Part shown: positions 27,420 through 36,680 of the stretch, piece by piece
How the letters are laid out: each line of letters opens with the position of its first letter
Numbering within the stretch: position 1 is the first letter of the stretch
DNA from: Fulvimonas sp. R45
GTDB taxonomy: Bacteria > Pseudomonadota > Gammaproteobacteria > Xanthomonadales > Rhodanobacteraceae
Length of the DNA stretch: 64,000 bases
Direction of reading: 5' to 3'
Assembly (NCBI RefSeq): GCF_030504985.1
Contig: NZ_JASERU010000017.1
Location: 19,480-83,479 of the forward strand
The notes under the pieces: generated by a model
The model's database searches: none
The model's input: the letters and a program-made list of their open reading frames with translations, nothing else
What the model was told of the DNA's origin: nothing
Translations under genes and position numbers: made by a program

Positions 27420-28652
27420 TCAGAGCTTCGGCTCGGGGTTCAGTACCACCGCGGGCAGCTTGGCCAGCGTGCACTGGTACGGCTTCGTGTCGGTGCTGGG
27501 GTGCTTGTAGCCGTCCGGGCCGTCGGCATCGACCACGCCGCTGACGTCCTGGATGCAGATGCGGTCTTCCGGCGGCATGTCCTTGCCCTTGAACCTGGGA
27601 TCGCTGTAGCCGTCCCACAGTACGTCGGGGAAGTGGCCGTTGAGGCCGAACAGCGCCGTCTTCAGCGCCTTGAACTCCAGCCCGCTGGGCGAGTCGCCGC
27701 CGCCCTTGAGGCGGTTGCCGTAGACGTAGATGCCCTTCGGGTACGGGTCGTAGTTGGGTTCCACGCCGAGGCGGCTGGCGTAGTTGGTGGAGTAGAAGCT
27801 GGAGATGATGATGTTCGCCGTCTTGTTGTCCGCGATGTCGTTGTCGAAGATCTCCACCTTCGGGTTGGAGTTCACCACCACGCCCGAGCCGGCCGGCACG
27901 CTGGCCACCGCCGAGCCGTTGGCGGCAAAGTTGTCGTGGTTGTTGGCCACCACCTTGTTCTTGAAGACGCGCGTGCCATGGCCGCCCATCAGCAGATCGG
28001 GCATGTTGAACACCAGGATGCCGCCGGAGTTGTCGGTGGCGGTGTTGCCGTAGACGTCGGCGTTTACGGTGTTCTCGATCTCGATGCCGGCCACGTTGCC
28101 GTGCACCTTGTTGTTGCGCACGATGACGTTGGTGGACTGGCCTACGTAGATGCCGGAGTCGGAGGCGCCGATCGCCTCGGAATCCTCGATCAGCGTGTTC
28201 TGCGTCTTCACCGGGTAGATGCCGTAGGGCCCGTTGCTGGTCTTCGAGCCGTCGGTCCACTGCGTGCGCACGCCGTGGATGGTGATGTTCCTGCCGTGGT
28301 TGATCTTCAGCGCGTCGCCCTTGGTGTCCTCGATGGTGAGGTCCCTGACGGTGAAGTCGTTGGCGTTCACCAGCAGGCCCTCGGGGCCGACCACTTGGCC
28401 CTTGAACGACAGCACGGTCTTGTCCATGCCGGCGCCCCTGATGGTGACGCCGTCGGTGCGCAGGCTGAGGCCGCGTTTCAGGTGGTAGGTGCCGGCGGGG
28501 ATCTCGATCACGCTGCCGGGCCTGGCGTCCAGCAGCTGTTCCTGCAGCTTCGACTCGAAGCTGGCGTCGGTCTGGCTCTGCGGCGCCGGGGCCTGCTGGC
28601 CGCAGCCGGCGAGCGCGGCGGCGAGCGCGATGGTGACGAGCGTCTTGCGCAT
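27420..28652 (-). CDS. Parallel beta-helix repeat lipoprotein (TIGR03805 type)
   Basis: The 410-residue protein has a lipoprotein signal (MRKTLVTIALAAALAGC, Cys17) and then repeating right-handed beta-helix coils: GVTIRGAGMDKTVLSF, NDFTVRDLTIEDTKGDALKI, NTLIEDSEAIGASDSGIYV, NVIVRNNKVHGNVAGIEIEN and so on to about residue 280. Such folds often bind or cleave polysaccharides, but no lyase or hydrolase active site is obvious. It is the conserved partner of the dihaem cytochrome gene 10 nt downstream. Start at 28652 gives the proper lipoprotein signal. It is probably the first enzyme or binding gene of the operon, after the AraC regulator. Confidence 0.88.
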   Translation of the reverse strand: MRKTLVTIALAAALAGCGQQAPAPQSQTDASFESKLQEQLLDARPGSVIEIPAGTYHLKRGLSLRTDGVTIRGAGMDKTVLSFKGQVVGPEGLLVNANDFTVRDLTIEDTKGDALKINHGRNITIHGVRTQWTDGSKTSNGPYGIYPVKTQNTLIEDSEAIGASDSGIYVGQSTNVIVRNNKVHGNVAGIEIENTVNADVYGNTATDNSGGILVFNMPDLLMGGHGTRVFKNKVVANNHDNFAANGSAVASVPAGSGVVVNSNPKVEIFDNDIADNKTANIIISSFYSTNYASRLGVEPNYDPYPKGIYVYGNRLKGGGDSPSGLEFKALKTALFGLNGHFPDVLWDGYSDPRFKGKDMPPEDRICIQDVSGVVDADGPDGYKHPSTDTKPYQCTLAKLPAVVLNPEPKL

Positions 28653-28776
28653 GATCGTTGAACCCCCATTCGAACGGCGTCTGCGGATGGCGCCACTGTC
28701 CCGCAAGCGACCGCGGCGGGGGAGGGCGAAACGGTCGTGAGACGGGGGGCAAAGCGGCCAACCGGCCGCAGGCGGC

Positions 28777-29862
28777 CTAATCGGCGGCGTGCCGTGCGTC
28801 CTGTGGCGCCATCCCGGTCCAGCGCTTGAACGCGCGGCGGAACTCGCGCGGGTCGCTGAAGCCGACCTCGCTGCCCACCTCGGCCACGCTCAGCGCGCCG
28901 GCCTGCAGCAGCTGCAGCGCGCGTTCGGCGCGCACGCGGTCGTGGATCTCGCGGAAGATGCGCCCGCTCTCGGCCAGCCGCCGGCGCAGCGAGCGCTCGC
29001 TGAGGTTGAGCGTGCGCGCCACGTCGTTGAGCTTCGGCGGCTGGCGCAGGCGGCTGCGCAGCAGGCGCTCCACCGCCGCCACGATCTCCTGGTGCGGCTC
29101 GCCGCCGTCCGGGGTGAGCTGCTGCGCGCACAGCGCCAGCGCCTGCTTCGCGGTGAGCGGGTTGTAGCCGGGCAGCGGATGGGCCAGCCAGCGCGTCTCG
29201 ATCAGCAGCCGGTTCTGCGCGGTGCCGAAGCGCACCTCGCAGCCGAACGTCGCGGCGTATCCGGCCGCATAGGCCGGGCGCGGGTAGGCCAGCTCCACGC
29301 GCAGCGGATCCAGCGCCGGTCCCACCAGCTCGCGCGCGATCATCAGGCAGCTGGCGAACAGTTCCTCGCAGAAGAACGGCTGCAGTTCCACGTCGCCGAA
29401 CAGCGGCCGCGCCACCAGCGCCACCGCCTGCGCGTCCACCGTCTCGAAGCCGAGGTCGAGCAGGCAGCCGCAGATCTTGTGGTGGGCGATGCCGGCCACC
29501 ATCGCATCGCCCAGCGTGCGCGAGGTCATCATCGCCAGCCCGAGCAGGCCGAAGCCGCCGATGGTGCCCTCGCGGCCGATGCGCAGGCCGGCGTCGGGCA
29601 CGCCCAGCCCCGCCAGCGCGCGCCGCACGAAGCCGCTGGCCTGGCGGTAGGACACGCGCAGCGCGGGGTCGGCCAGCTGCGCGCGCTCCAGCGCCAGCCC
29701 GGCGAACCACGGCCGGCAGTCGATGCCGCGCGCCTCCGCCATCTGCGCCAGGTAGAGCAGCTTGTTCGGCGGGAACTCGGCGGCGGTATAGCGCGGGTCG
29801 TCCGTCGCCAGCGCGGCGACGTGGCCGTGGACCGGATCGAGCAGGGCGGCGGGACGGGCCAT
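28777..29862 (-). CDS. AraC-family transcriptional regulator with arabinose-binding-type N-terminal domain
   Basis: The 361-residue protein has an N-terminal sensor domain of about 200 residues (AEFPPNKLLYLAQMAEARGI onward) and a C-terminal double helix-turn-helix (LNDVARTLNLSERSLRRRLA and LSVAEVGSEVGFSDPREFRRA, residues about 270-350). This domain pair is common in regulators of fatty-acid, alkane or other hydrophobic-substrate genes. It lies upstream of the beta-helix / cytochrome / TonB / ALDH genes on the same strand, 124 bp away, and is their likely activator; that gap must hold the operon promoter. Confidence 0.9.
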   Translation of the reverse strand: MARPAALLDPVHGHVAALATDDPRYTAAEFPPNKLLYLAQMAEARGIDCRPWFAGLALERAQLADPALRVSYRQASGFVRRALAGLGVPDAGLRIGREGTIGGFGLLGLAMMTSRTLGDAMVAGIAHHKICGCLLDLGFETVDAQAVALVARPLFGDVELQPFFCEELFASCLMIARELVGPALDPLRVELAYPRPAYAAGYAATFGCEVRFGTAQNRLLIETRWLAHPLPGYNPLTAKQALALCAQQLTPDGGEPHQEIVAAVERLLRSRLRQPPKLNDVARTLNLSERSLRRRLAESGRIFREIHDRVRAERALQLLQAGALSVAEVGSEVGFSDPREFRRAFKRWTGMAPQDARHAAD

Positions 29863-30104
29863 CAGCGGAATGCTCCGACGCGAACGGGCCGGCTATGCCG
29901 GCGTCATGGCTTTTCTATCACGCATGCGGCGCCGGCTTCTTGTGCGCCGCGCAAGTGGCCGGCATCGCGGTGGCTCCGGTTTCCACCCTGCCGGGTTCAG
30001 TCGAAGGCTATCCACATGCCTTGGAGGAGGGGCGAAGTCTCCCTTGCCGGCGCGCAGGGGGAGCTAGCCGGGTGCCATCGCCCGGGTGGTCCATCGCCCG
30101 AGTC
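29863..30104. other. Intergenic stretch without a recognisable gene
   Basis: These 242 bases lead from the AraC start to the dispersed element. They contain short GC-rich palindromes (for example GCCGGCTATGCCGGC near 29889) but no supported ORF, promoter or RNA gene. The AraC promoter must lie at its left end. Confidence 0.6.
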
Positions 30105-30370
30105 AGAGCCTGTTCAAAATCTCCCCGTGGCCCGCGCCGGGAGCTGTTTGCGCGCAGACCAAGGAAGAGCGAAGGCGTGGGCGTCCGTCCACGACGGAGC
30201 GATGACGCAGGGATGCGGGCCAACAGACCCGGTCCTTCGGGTTGCCTTGCCCTGGCCGCCATGCGGCAGCGCGCGGCTTGCCTGCCAGCCAGGCAGGCGC
30301 TGCGCCACGCATTCCCACCGGGCGGCCAGGGCAAGGCAACGCGAGCGACGGGATATCTTGAACAGGCTCT
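30105..30370 (-). repeat. Dispersed structured element, copy 2 (266 bp), inverted relative to copy 1
   Basis: The reverse complement of this segment aligns end to end with 8285-8552. The same 24-bp terminal repeats (AGAGCCTGTTCAA...) and the inner GTTGCCTTGCCCTGGCCGCC inverted pair are kept, while the spacer arms have drifted. TCAG borders both sides. Its right end adjoins the DUF4157 gene and contributes the first base of that gene's stop codon, the same geometry as copy 1. Confidence 0.9.
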
Positions 30371-31698
30371 CAGGCGATGGTCACGAAATTCGCGGTTCCA
30401 CGGCCGTCGTTCTTGATGGCATTGGCGCCCGCCTGGCCCAGGCTCGTGATTTGAGGCGGTTGCGCAAGACCGGCATGGATGGCCAGCAATTGCGTCTCCA
30501 CGAGCCCCAGGGCAGCCCCTGCCGGAATCTGGGTCTGGGGGTATACGAAGTTGGGTTGGCCGTTTTGCGGGATGTTGGCCGACAGGTTGATGGCCTCGTA
30601 CAGGCGGAATGCCTTTTGCGCATTGTTGGGTCGCGGCATGGCATTCACGTTGTTTTGCTTGCTCAGGACCCGGGCGTTGCTGTAGTCGTTGGCGCCACCC
30701 TCGGCCCTGGGAACGATATGGTCGATCTCGGGTTCGACCTGGGTGACGATTTGGCGATCGAGCAGCCCACCGTTGGTAACGTCGTCCCTGGGGTTGTTCC
30801 CGGCGGGTATGACCGGGGGGGCACCTCCACCATTGGCGATATTGTTGGCGTAGATGAGCGGCCTTTGGGTATTGCTGAAGGGTTTGTCGGATGCGGGTGT
30901 GCCGGTCAGCAAGGCAATCGTCGTCGTCGTCCGAAACGCGCCAGGGACTGCCGGCACGTAGCCGACGTCGACTTTCTGGATGGTGGTTTGCGAGGCCCAC
31001 GAAGGACCGGGTCCCGATGTCGCTGGTTGTGATGTCGCTACGCGCTGGAGCGCTTTCGCTCCCATGGTGTCGGCCTCCCGCTCGAGCCTCGCGTCGTCGT
31101 TTACGCCGACGCCTGCCATCTGCATGGTCGGCCGCACGCGTCCTTGCCGTTGTTGCACCACGTGCCAGGCTTCGTGCGGCAGGTGCCGTTCCTGTCCCGG
31201 ACCCAGATGAATCTCGTTGCCTTGCGCGTATGCCAGGGCGCTCAACTGCGCCGGCTTGCCGGAATTGCGGTGCACGCGGACATCGGACAGGTCCATTCCG
31301 GACAGGGCCTCGATGCCGGCCTTGAGCTGGTGCGGCATGCCGGTCGCATTGATCGTCGCGGGGAGGGCCTCCGCGGAGGCTATCGTCGGGGTGCTCGATC
31401 CGGCGGACTCGACCTTGTCTGCGGCACGCACCTGCACCGGTGGTTCATTGGCTTGGCGCTGGAACGCGCTTCCGGACATCGCTGGTCTGGACATCGTTTG
31501 TCCGAGCGAGGCTGGTCCGAGCATGGCCTGCAGTGCGTGTCGCTGCGCCAGCATGCGCGGAGATTGGTCGATACCCTCCTGGAAAGCGCCGCGCCGGAGT
31601 ACGGCACGGCCGTGGCCGGCACCTATGGCTTCATGTTCGCCTGATGCCGCAGCAGGTTGACGTTGTGCCGTATTCGCATCGGTATCGCTGGTCTTCAT
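30370..31698 (-). CDS. DUF4157 protein with C-terminal HNH-like nuclease motif (toxin/eCIS-effector-like)
   Basis: The 442-residue protein has a disordered, Gln/Ala-rich lead (1-110), then a DUF4157 domain (residues about 115-215): [34 protein letters not shown] and the zinc-protease-like HEAWHVVQQ at 175-183, with LEREAD near 205. The C-terminus has an HNH-like core, [20 protein letters not shown] (324-343) and a later Asn350. DUF4157 marks many toxins loaded into extracellular contractile injection systems. No immunity or sheath/tube gene is adjacent. An AGGAGG ribosome-binding site supports the start at 31698. Base composition looks lower in GC than its neighbours, suggesting transfer. Confidence 0.83.
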   Translation of the reverse strand: MKTSDTDANTAQRQPAAASGEHEAIGAGHGRAVLRRGAFQEGIDQSPRMLAQRHALQAMLGPASLGQTMSRPAMSGSAFQRQANEPPVQVRAADKVESAGSSTPTIASAEALPATINATGMPHQLKAGIEALSGMDLSDVRVHRNSGKPAQLSALAYAQGNEIHLGPGQERHLPHEAWHVVQQRQGRVRPTMQMAGVGVNDDARLEREADTMGAKALQRVATSQPATSGPGPSWASQTTIQKVDVGYVPAVPGAFRTTTTIALLTGTPASDKPFSNTQRPLIYANNIANGGGAPPVIPAGNNPRDDVTNGGLLDRQIVTQVEPEIDHIVPRAEGGANDYSNARVLSKQNNVNAMPRPNNAQKAFRLYEAINLSANIPQNGQPNFVYPQTQIPAGAALGLVETQLLAIHAGLAQPPQITSLGQAGANAIKNDGRGTANFVTIA

Positions 31699-31803
31699 CG
31701 ACGCCCTCCTGAAACACAGGTCCGTTCGCCCGCAACCTCCATGATAGGCCGTTGTTCGCCGGAAACGAGTGTCCATGGCCGAGCACGCTCCCGACCCTGC
31801 CGC

Positions 31804-34800
31804 CTACTCCCCGATCGTCAGCAGTGACGCGTTGCCGCCGGCGGCGGTGGTGTTGATGGTGAGCGTGCGCTCGCCGGCGAAGCGCAGCAGGTAGTGCGGG
31901 CCGCCGGCCTTGGGGCCGGTGCCGGACAGCGACTCGCCACCGAAGGGTTGCACGCCGACCACCGCGCCGATCTGGTTGCGGTTGACGTAGCAGTTGCCGA
32001 CGCGGGCGTGGCTGCGGATGTACTCGACGGTGTCGTCGATGCGGCTGTGCACGCCGAGGGTGAGCCCGTAGCCGGTGGCGTTGATCTGCTCGACCACCTG
32101 CGACAGCTCGCTGGCCTTCCAGCGGATCACGTGCAGCACCGGGCCGAACACCTCGCGCTTCAGCGTGGACAGCGCGGGGATCTCGTAGGCGCGCGGGGCG
32201 AAGAAGGTGCCGTGGGCGGCGACGTCGGCGTCGAGCTTCACCTCGGCGATCAGCTTCGCCTCCTTGTCCATGCGCGCGGCGTGCTCGACCAGGATCTGCT
32301 TCGCGTCCTCGTCGATCACCGGGCCGACGTCGGTCGAGAGCTGGCCGGGGTCGCCCACCTTCAGCTCAGCCATCGCGCCGGCGAGCATGGCGACCACCTT
32401 GTCGGCGATGTCCTCCTGCACGAACAGCACGCGCGCGGCCGAGCAGCGCTGGCCGGCGGACTGGAAGGCGGAGGCGACCACGTCCTTGACGATCTGTTCG
32501 GGCAGGGCGGAGGAGTCGGCGATCATCGCGTTCTGGCCGCCGGTCTCGGCCACCAGCGCGGCGATCGGCGCGTTGCGCGCGGCCAGCGCGCGGTTGATCG
32601 CCCAGGCGGTCTCGGTGGAGCCGGTGAAGGCCACGCCGGCCACGCGCGGGTCCTTCGTCAGCGCGGCGCCGACCACGGCGCCGTCGCCGGGCAGGTACTG
32701 CAGCACGGCCTCGGGTACGCCGGCCTCGTGCAGCAGCTTCACCGCGGCGTAGCCGATCAGGCTGGTCTGCTCGGCGGGCTTGGCGATCACGCTGTTGCCG
32801 GCGGCGAGCGCGGCGCTGACCTGGCCGAGGAAGATCGCCAGCGGGAAGTTCCACGGGCTGATGCAGACGAACACGCCGCGGCCGTTGAGGAACAGCTGGT
32901 TGCTCTCGCCGGTGGGGCCGGGCAGCTGCTCGGGCTGACCGAACAGGCGGCGCGCCATGGTGGCGTAGTAGCGCAGGAAGTCGGCGGCCTCGCGGATCTC
33001 GGCGATGGCGTCGGGCAGGCTCTTGCCGGCCTCGCGCACGCACAGCGCGATGAACTCGGCGCGGCGCGCCTCGAGCTGGTCGGCGGCGTGCTCGAGGATG
33101 GCGGCGCGGCTGGCGGCGGGCAGGCGATCCCAGTCGGGCTGGGCGGCGACGGCGTTGGCCAGCGCCTGGTCGACCAGCGCGGCATCGGCGCTGACGTAGC
33201 TGCCCACCACCTGGCGGCGGTCGGCCGGGTTGGTCACCTGCACGGTCGGACCGTGGCCCGTGCCGCCGGGCACCAGCGGCGTGGCGTTCCACGGGCCGGC
33301 CTTGGCGTTGACGGCCTCGGCCAGCGCCTTCAGTTCGTTGTCGTTGGAGAAGTTGATGCCCATGGAGTTCTTCCGCAGTTCGCCAAAGAGATTGACCGGC
33401 AAGGGAATGCGCGGGTGGGGGATGGAGGCGAAGCCACGCACGGTTTCGCACGGGTCGGCCACCAGCTCGCGCACCGGCAGCGTCTCGTCCACCACCCGGT
33501 TGACGAAGCTGGTGTTGGCGCCGTTCTCGAGCAGGCGGCGCACCAGGTAGGGCAGCAGGTCCTCGTGCGTGCCCACCGGCGCGTACACGCGGCAGGGCAC
33601 GTCGAGCTTGTCCTTGCCGATCACTTCCGCGTAGAGGTCGGTGCCCATGCCGTGCAGGCGCTGGAACTCGAACGGGCGGCCGCGCGCGATATGGTGCACG
33701 GCGGCGATGCTGTGCGCGTTGTGGGTGGCGAACTGCGGGTAGATCAGTTCCACGCCGGCGTCGAACAGCTTGCGCGCACAGGCGAGGTAGGAGACGTCGG
33801 TGTTCGGCTTGCGTGTGTACAGCGGGTAGCCCGTCAGGCCCTGTTCCTGGGCGCGCTTGATCTCGGCGTCCCAGTACGCGCCCTTCACCAGGCGCACGTA
33901 CCAGCGACGATTTGCCGCACGTGCGGTCTCGATCAGCCAGTCGATCACGAACGGGGTGCGCTTGGAGTAGGCCTGCACCACGATGCCGAGGCCGTTCCAG
34001 CCCTGCAGCGAGGGGTGCGCGAACACGTCGCCGATGATGTCCAGCGAGAGTTCGAGGCGGTCGGCTTCCTCGGCGTCCACCGACAGCGCGATGCCTTGGC
34101 TTCTCGCCAGCTGCGACAGCTCCAGCAGCTTGGCGGTGAGGTCGCGGCGGGCGATCTCGCGCTTGGCCACTTCGTAGCGCGGATGCAGCGCGGACAGCTT
34201 CACCGAGATCGACGGCGCGTCGGTGTGGTTGGCGAACGGGCCGCGCGCGCCGATGCGGGCGATGGCGCGGCGGTAGTCCTCCTGGTAGCGCTCGGCGGTT
34301 TCGCTGGTGAGCGCGGACTCGCCCAGCATGTCGTAGGAATAGCGGTACACCGCGTATTCCTTCTTGGCGCAGCGGTCCAGCGCCTCGTCGATGGTCTGCC
34401 CCATCACGAACTGGTGGCCCATGATGCGCATGGCCTGGCGCACCGCCAGACGGATCGCCGGCTCGCCGGCGCGTGCCACCAGGCGTTTCAGCGCGCCGGT
34501 GAAGTCGTGGCGGGTCTCCTCGGCCAGGTTGACCAGCCGGCCGGTGAGCATCAGGCCCCAGGTGCTGGCGTTGACGAACAGCGATTCGCTCTGGCCCAGG
34601 TGCTTCTTCCAGTCGGCGTCGCCCAGCTTGTCGCGGATCAGCTTGTCGGCGGTGGCCTTGTCGGGGATGCGCAGCAGCGCCTCGGCCACGCACATCAGCA
34701 GCACGCCTTCCTCGGAGGACAGGTCGTACTGGCGCATGAAGGATTCCACCGCGCTCTGGTCCTTGGCGCGGGCGCGCACGCGGGTCACCAGGCCGGCGGC

Positions 34801-34959
34801 GACGTCGATCACCTGCTCGCGCTCGGCTGGCGGCAGGGTGGCCTGGGCGAGCAGGTCGTTGACCGCTTCGGTCTCGTCGCGCAGCCACGCGGCGGTGATA
34901 CGCGCGCGGGCCGGCTCGGCGCCGGCGGGAAGTTCGGGGCTGAGGATGGGCTGGATCAC
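31804..34959 (-). CDS. putA: Bifunctional proline dehydrogenase / L-glutamate gamma-semialdehyde dehydrogenase
   Basis: The 1051-residue enzyme oxidises proline to glutamate in two steps. The N-terminal FAD proline-dehydrogenase barrel spans about residues 80-500 (YSKRTPFVIDWLIETARAAN, VKGAYWDAEIKRAQ, YPQFATHNAHS). The C-terminal aldehyde dehydrogenase (about 540-1030) has VAETGGQNAMI and the catalytic Cys in SAGQRCSAARVL. There is no N-terminal ribbon-helix-helix domain, so this PutA should not repress its own gene. The GTG at 34959 (MIQPILSPELP) starts where PutA homology begins but has no clear ribosome-binding site, so the start is uncertain. Confidence 0.95.
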   Translation of the reverse strand: MIQPILSPELPAGAEPARARITAAWLRDETEAVNDLLAQATLPPAEREQVIDVAAGLVTRVRARAKDQSAVESFMRQYDLSSEEGVLLMCVAEALLRIPDKATADKLIRDKLGDADWKKHLGQSESLFVNASTWGLMLTGRLVNLAEETRHDFTGALKRLVARAGEPAIRLAVRQAMRIMGHQFVMGQTIDEALDRCAKKEYAVYRYSYDMLGESALTSETAERYQEDYRRAIARIGARGPFANHTDAPSISVKLSALHPRYEVAKREIARRDLTAKLLELSQLARSQGIALSVDAEEADRLELSLDIIGDVFAHPSLQGWNGLGIVVQAYSKRTPFVIDWLIETARAANRRWYVRLVKGAYWDAEIKRAQEQGLTGYPLYTRKPNTDVSYLACARKLFDAGVELIYPQFATHNAHSIAAVHHIARGRPFEFQRLHGMGTDLYAEVIGKDKLDVPCRVYAPVGTHEDLLPYLVRRLLENGANTSFVNRVVDETLPVRELVADPCETVRGFASIPHPRIPLPVNLFGELRKNSMGINFSNDNELKALAEAVNAKAGPWNATPLVPGGTGHGPTVQVTNPADRRQVVGSYVSADAALVDQALANAVAAQPDWDRLPAASRAAILEHAADQLEARRAEFIALCVREAGKSLPDAIAEIREAADFLRYYATMARRLFGQPEQLPGPTGESNQLFLNGRGVFVCISPWNFPLAIFLGQVSAALAAGNSVIAKPAEQTSLIGYAAVKLLHEAGVPEAVLQYLPGDGAVVGAALTKDPRVAGVAFTGSTETAWAINRALAARNAPIAALVAETGGQNAMIADSSALPEQIVKDVVASAFQSAGQRCSAARVLFVQEDIADKVVAMLAGAMAELKVGDPGQLSTDVGPVIDEDAKQILVEHAARMDKEAKLIAEVKLDADVAAHGTFFAPRAYEIPALSTLKREVFGPVLHVIRWKASELSQVVEQINATGYGLTLGVHSRIDDTVEYIRSHARVGNCYVNRNQIGAVVGVQPFGGESLSGTGPKAGGPHYLLRFAGERTLTINTTAAGGNASLLTIGE

Positions 34960-35105
34960 GGAAAGGCCAATGTCGGGCGGGGACGGCGAAGCGCGCGATT
35001 GTACGCCGCGGGCGAGGCCGCACGCACCCGCATGGAAAAAGAAGATCGCGCCCGCTCCCGCGCGTTGGCGGCGCGGCTGATCCGGGTCAAGGGCCTGCGA
35101 CATTC

Positions 35106-35134
35106 TTGCCCGTGGCGACGCCGCGACCTATTAT
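35106..35134 (+). promoter_or_regulatory. Sigma-70-type promoter for the cytochrome c oxidase operon
   Basis: TTGCCC (35106-35111), a 17-bp spacer and TATTAT (35129-35134) lie 29 bp before the DUF2244 ATG, predicting a start of transcription near 35141 and a short leader. Confidence 0.7.
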
Positions 35135-35162
35135 CGACCCGTTCCAGGCACGCCGGACTCCC

Positions 35163-35678
35163 ATGATCGTGCTTCGACCAGCCGCCACCGGCCTGCCGGG
35201 CGCGACGTTGTGGCTACGGCCCAACCGCGCACTCAGCCGACGCGGGCTGCGATGCCTGATCGGGGTGCTGGCGGCGCTGGTGCTGACAACGGCGGGTTTG
35301 GGGGCATGGCAGGGGAACGTGTTTGCCCCGCTGTTTGCCCTGATCGAGGCCTCCGCAGTGGCCGTCGCGCTTAGCGTGGCCTGGCGGGCCGGTGACCGCA
35401 GCGAGCGGCTCACCCTCGATCCTGCATCCCTCGAGGTGCAGGCGCTTCCGGCAAAGCGTTGCGCGCGCTTCCAGACCTACTGGGTGCGGGTGCTGCTGGA
35501 GCCGGGAGACGGGCACCGTCGCCTGCTGTTGTCGTCGCACGGGCGCAGGCTGGAAATCGGGGCTTTTCTCGCCGACGAGGAGCGCGCCGAACTGGCTCGG
35601 AAACTCATCGCGTTGCTGGCCGAATTCCGGGCGCAGCCGCGTAGGCAGGGGCAGGAACAACAAAGGTGCGACACATGA
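35163..35678 (+). CDS. DUF2244 domain-containing membrane protein
   Basis: The 171-residue protein has two adjacent hydrophobic helices near residues 32-75 (LIGVLAALVLTTAGLGAWQG and FAPLFALIEASAVAVALSVAW) followed by a soluble domain with WVRVLLEPGDG and RRLEIGAFLADEERAELA. This matches DUF2244, which lies directly before ctaC in many proteobacteria and is presumed to help oxidase assembly; the function is unproven. Its stop overlaps the ctaC ATG (ATGA), so the two are translationally coupled. A good promoter lies just upstream. Confidence 0.85.
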   Translation: MIVLRPAATGLPGATLWLRPNRALSRRGLRCLIGVLAALVLTTAGLGAWQGNVFAPLFALIEASAVAVALSVAWRAGDRSERLTLDPASLEVQALPAKRCARFQTYWVRVLLEPGDGHRRLLLSSHGRRLEIGAFLADEERAELARKLIALLAEFRAQPRRQGQEQQRCDT

Positions 35679-36613
35679 CATCTGGCGGCATCAGGCATCA
35701 CGGCATCCGGCTCGCGGCGATGGCACTGGCGACGGGGGGGCTTGCGCTGTTCGGCGGTGCGGTCCGCGCCAACCCGGTTCCCTGGCAGATGGACATGACG
35801 AAGGGTGTCACCACCTATTCGCGCGTGCCTTACGACCTCAACATGATCTCGTTGCTGGTCTGCACGGTCATCGGCATCCTGGTGTTCGGCGCGATGTTCA
35901 TCGCCATGTTCCGCTTCCGCAAGTCGCGCGGCGCGGTGGCCGAGAAGTGGTCGCACAACACCGTGGTCGAGGTGGTCTGGACCACCATCCCGGTGCTGAT
36001 CCTGATGACGCTGGCGTGGCTGGCCACCGACGGCATGCGCAAGTTCTACGACACCACCGGCTCGCAGATGACCATCAAGGTCACCGGCTACCAGTGGAAA
36101 TGGCGCTACGACTACGTGGACTACCTGGGCAAGCCGATCGAGAAGGTCGGCTTCATGTCCAAGCTGGACGACCTCAGCAACGAGACGCGCCAGCTGCATT
36201 CGGGCCTCGACCCGTACGCGGTGAAGACCGACGGCCAGAACACCTACCTGCTGAACGTGGACAAGCCGCTGGTGGTGCCGGTGGACACCAAGATCCGCTT
36301 CGTGATCACCGCTGACGACGTGATCCACTCGTGGTTCGTGCCGGCCTTCGGCTGGAAGATGGATGCGATCCCCGGCGTGGTCAACGCCGCCTGGACCGAC
36401 ATCAAGACGCCGGGCGTCTACCGCGGCCAGTGCGCCGAGCTGTGCGGCCAGGACCACGGCTTCATGCCGATCGTGGTGAAGGCGCTCTCCAAGGAGGACT
36501 TCGCCAGGTGGCTGGCGGCCCAGCAGCAGGCGGCCACGCCGGCCCCCGCCGCCGCGCCCGCGCCGCAGACCGCGCAGGCCGCCGCGCCCGCCCAGGGCGG
36601 CCGCCAGGGTTGA
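35675..36613 (+). CDS. ctaC: Cytochrome c oxidase subunit II (aa3 type)
   Basis: The 312-residue subunit takes electrons from cytochrome c through the CuA centre. It has a signal peptide, two membrane helices (about 55-80 and 97-118) and a periplasmic cupredoxin domain with CuA ligands His218, Cys253, Cys257, His261 and Met264 (the CAELCGQDHGFM segment). The aromatic relay GYQWKWRYDY is present. There is no C-terminal haem-c domain; instead the tail is Ala/Pro/Gln-rich (about 292-312). The start at 35675 has AAGGTG at good spacing; a GTG at 35666 is an alternative. Confidence 0.95.
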   Translation: MTSGGIRHHGIRLAAMALATGGLALFGGAVRANPVPWQMDMTKGVTTYSRVPYDLNMISLLVCTVIGILVFGAMFIAMFRFRKSRGAVAEKWSHNTVVEVVWTTIPVLILMTLAWLATDGMRKFYDTTGSQMTIKVTGYQWKWRYDYVDYLGKPIEKVGFMSKLDDLSNETRQLHSGLDPYAVKTDGQNTYLLNVDKPLVVPVDTKIRFVITADDVIHSWFVPAFGWKMDAIPGVVNAAWTDIKTPGVYRGQCAELCGQDHGFMPIVVKALSKEDFARWLAAQQQAATPAPAAAPAPQTAQAAAPAQGGRQG

Positions 36614-36680
36614 CCATCGGAGGACTGCCCGCGCAGTCTCACGCAATCGGATTATCTAGATCAGGCAGAGGTGCAAGGCC

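Noticed and set aside
31894..35166. 1090-codon plus-strand frame antisense to putA
   Set aside because: It is a GC-rich antisense open frame; the minus strand carries full PutA homology with catalytic residues.
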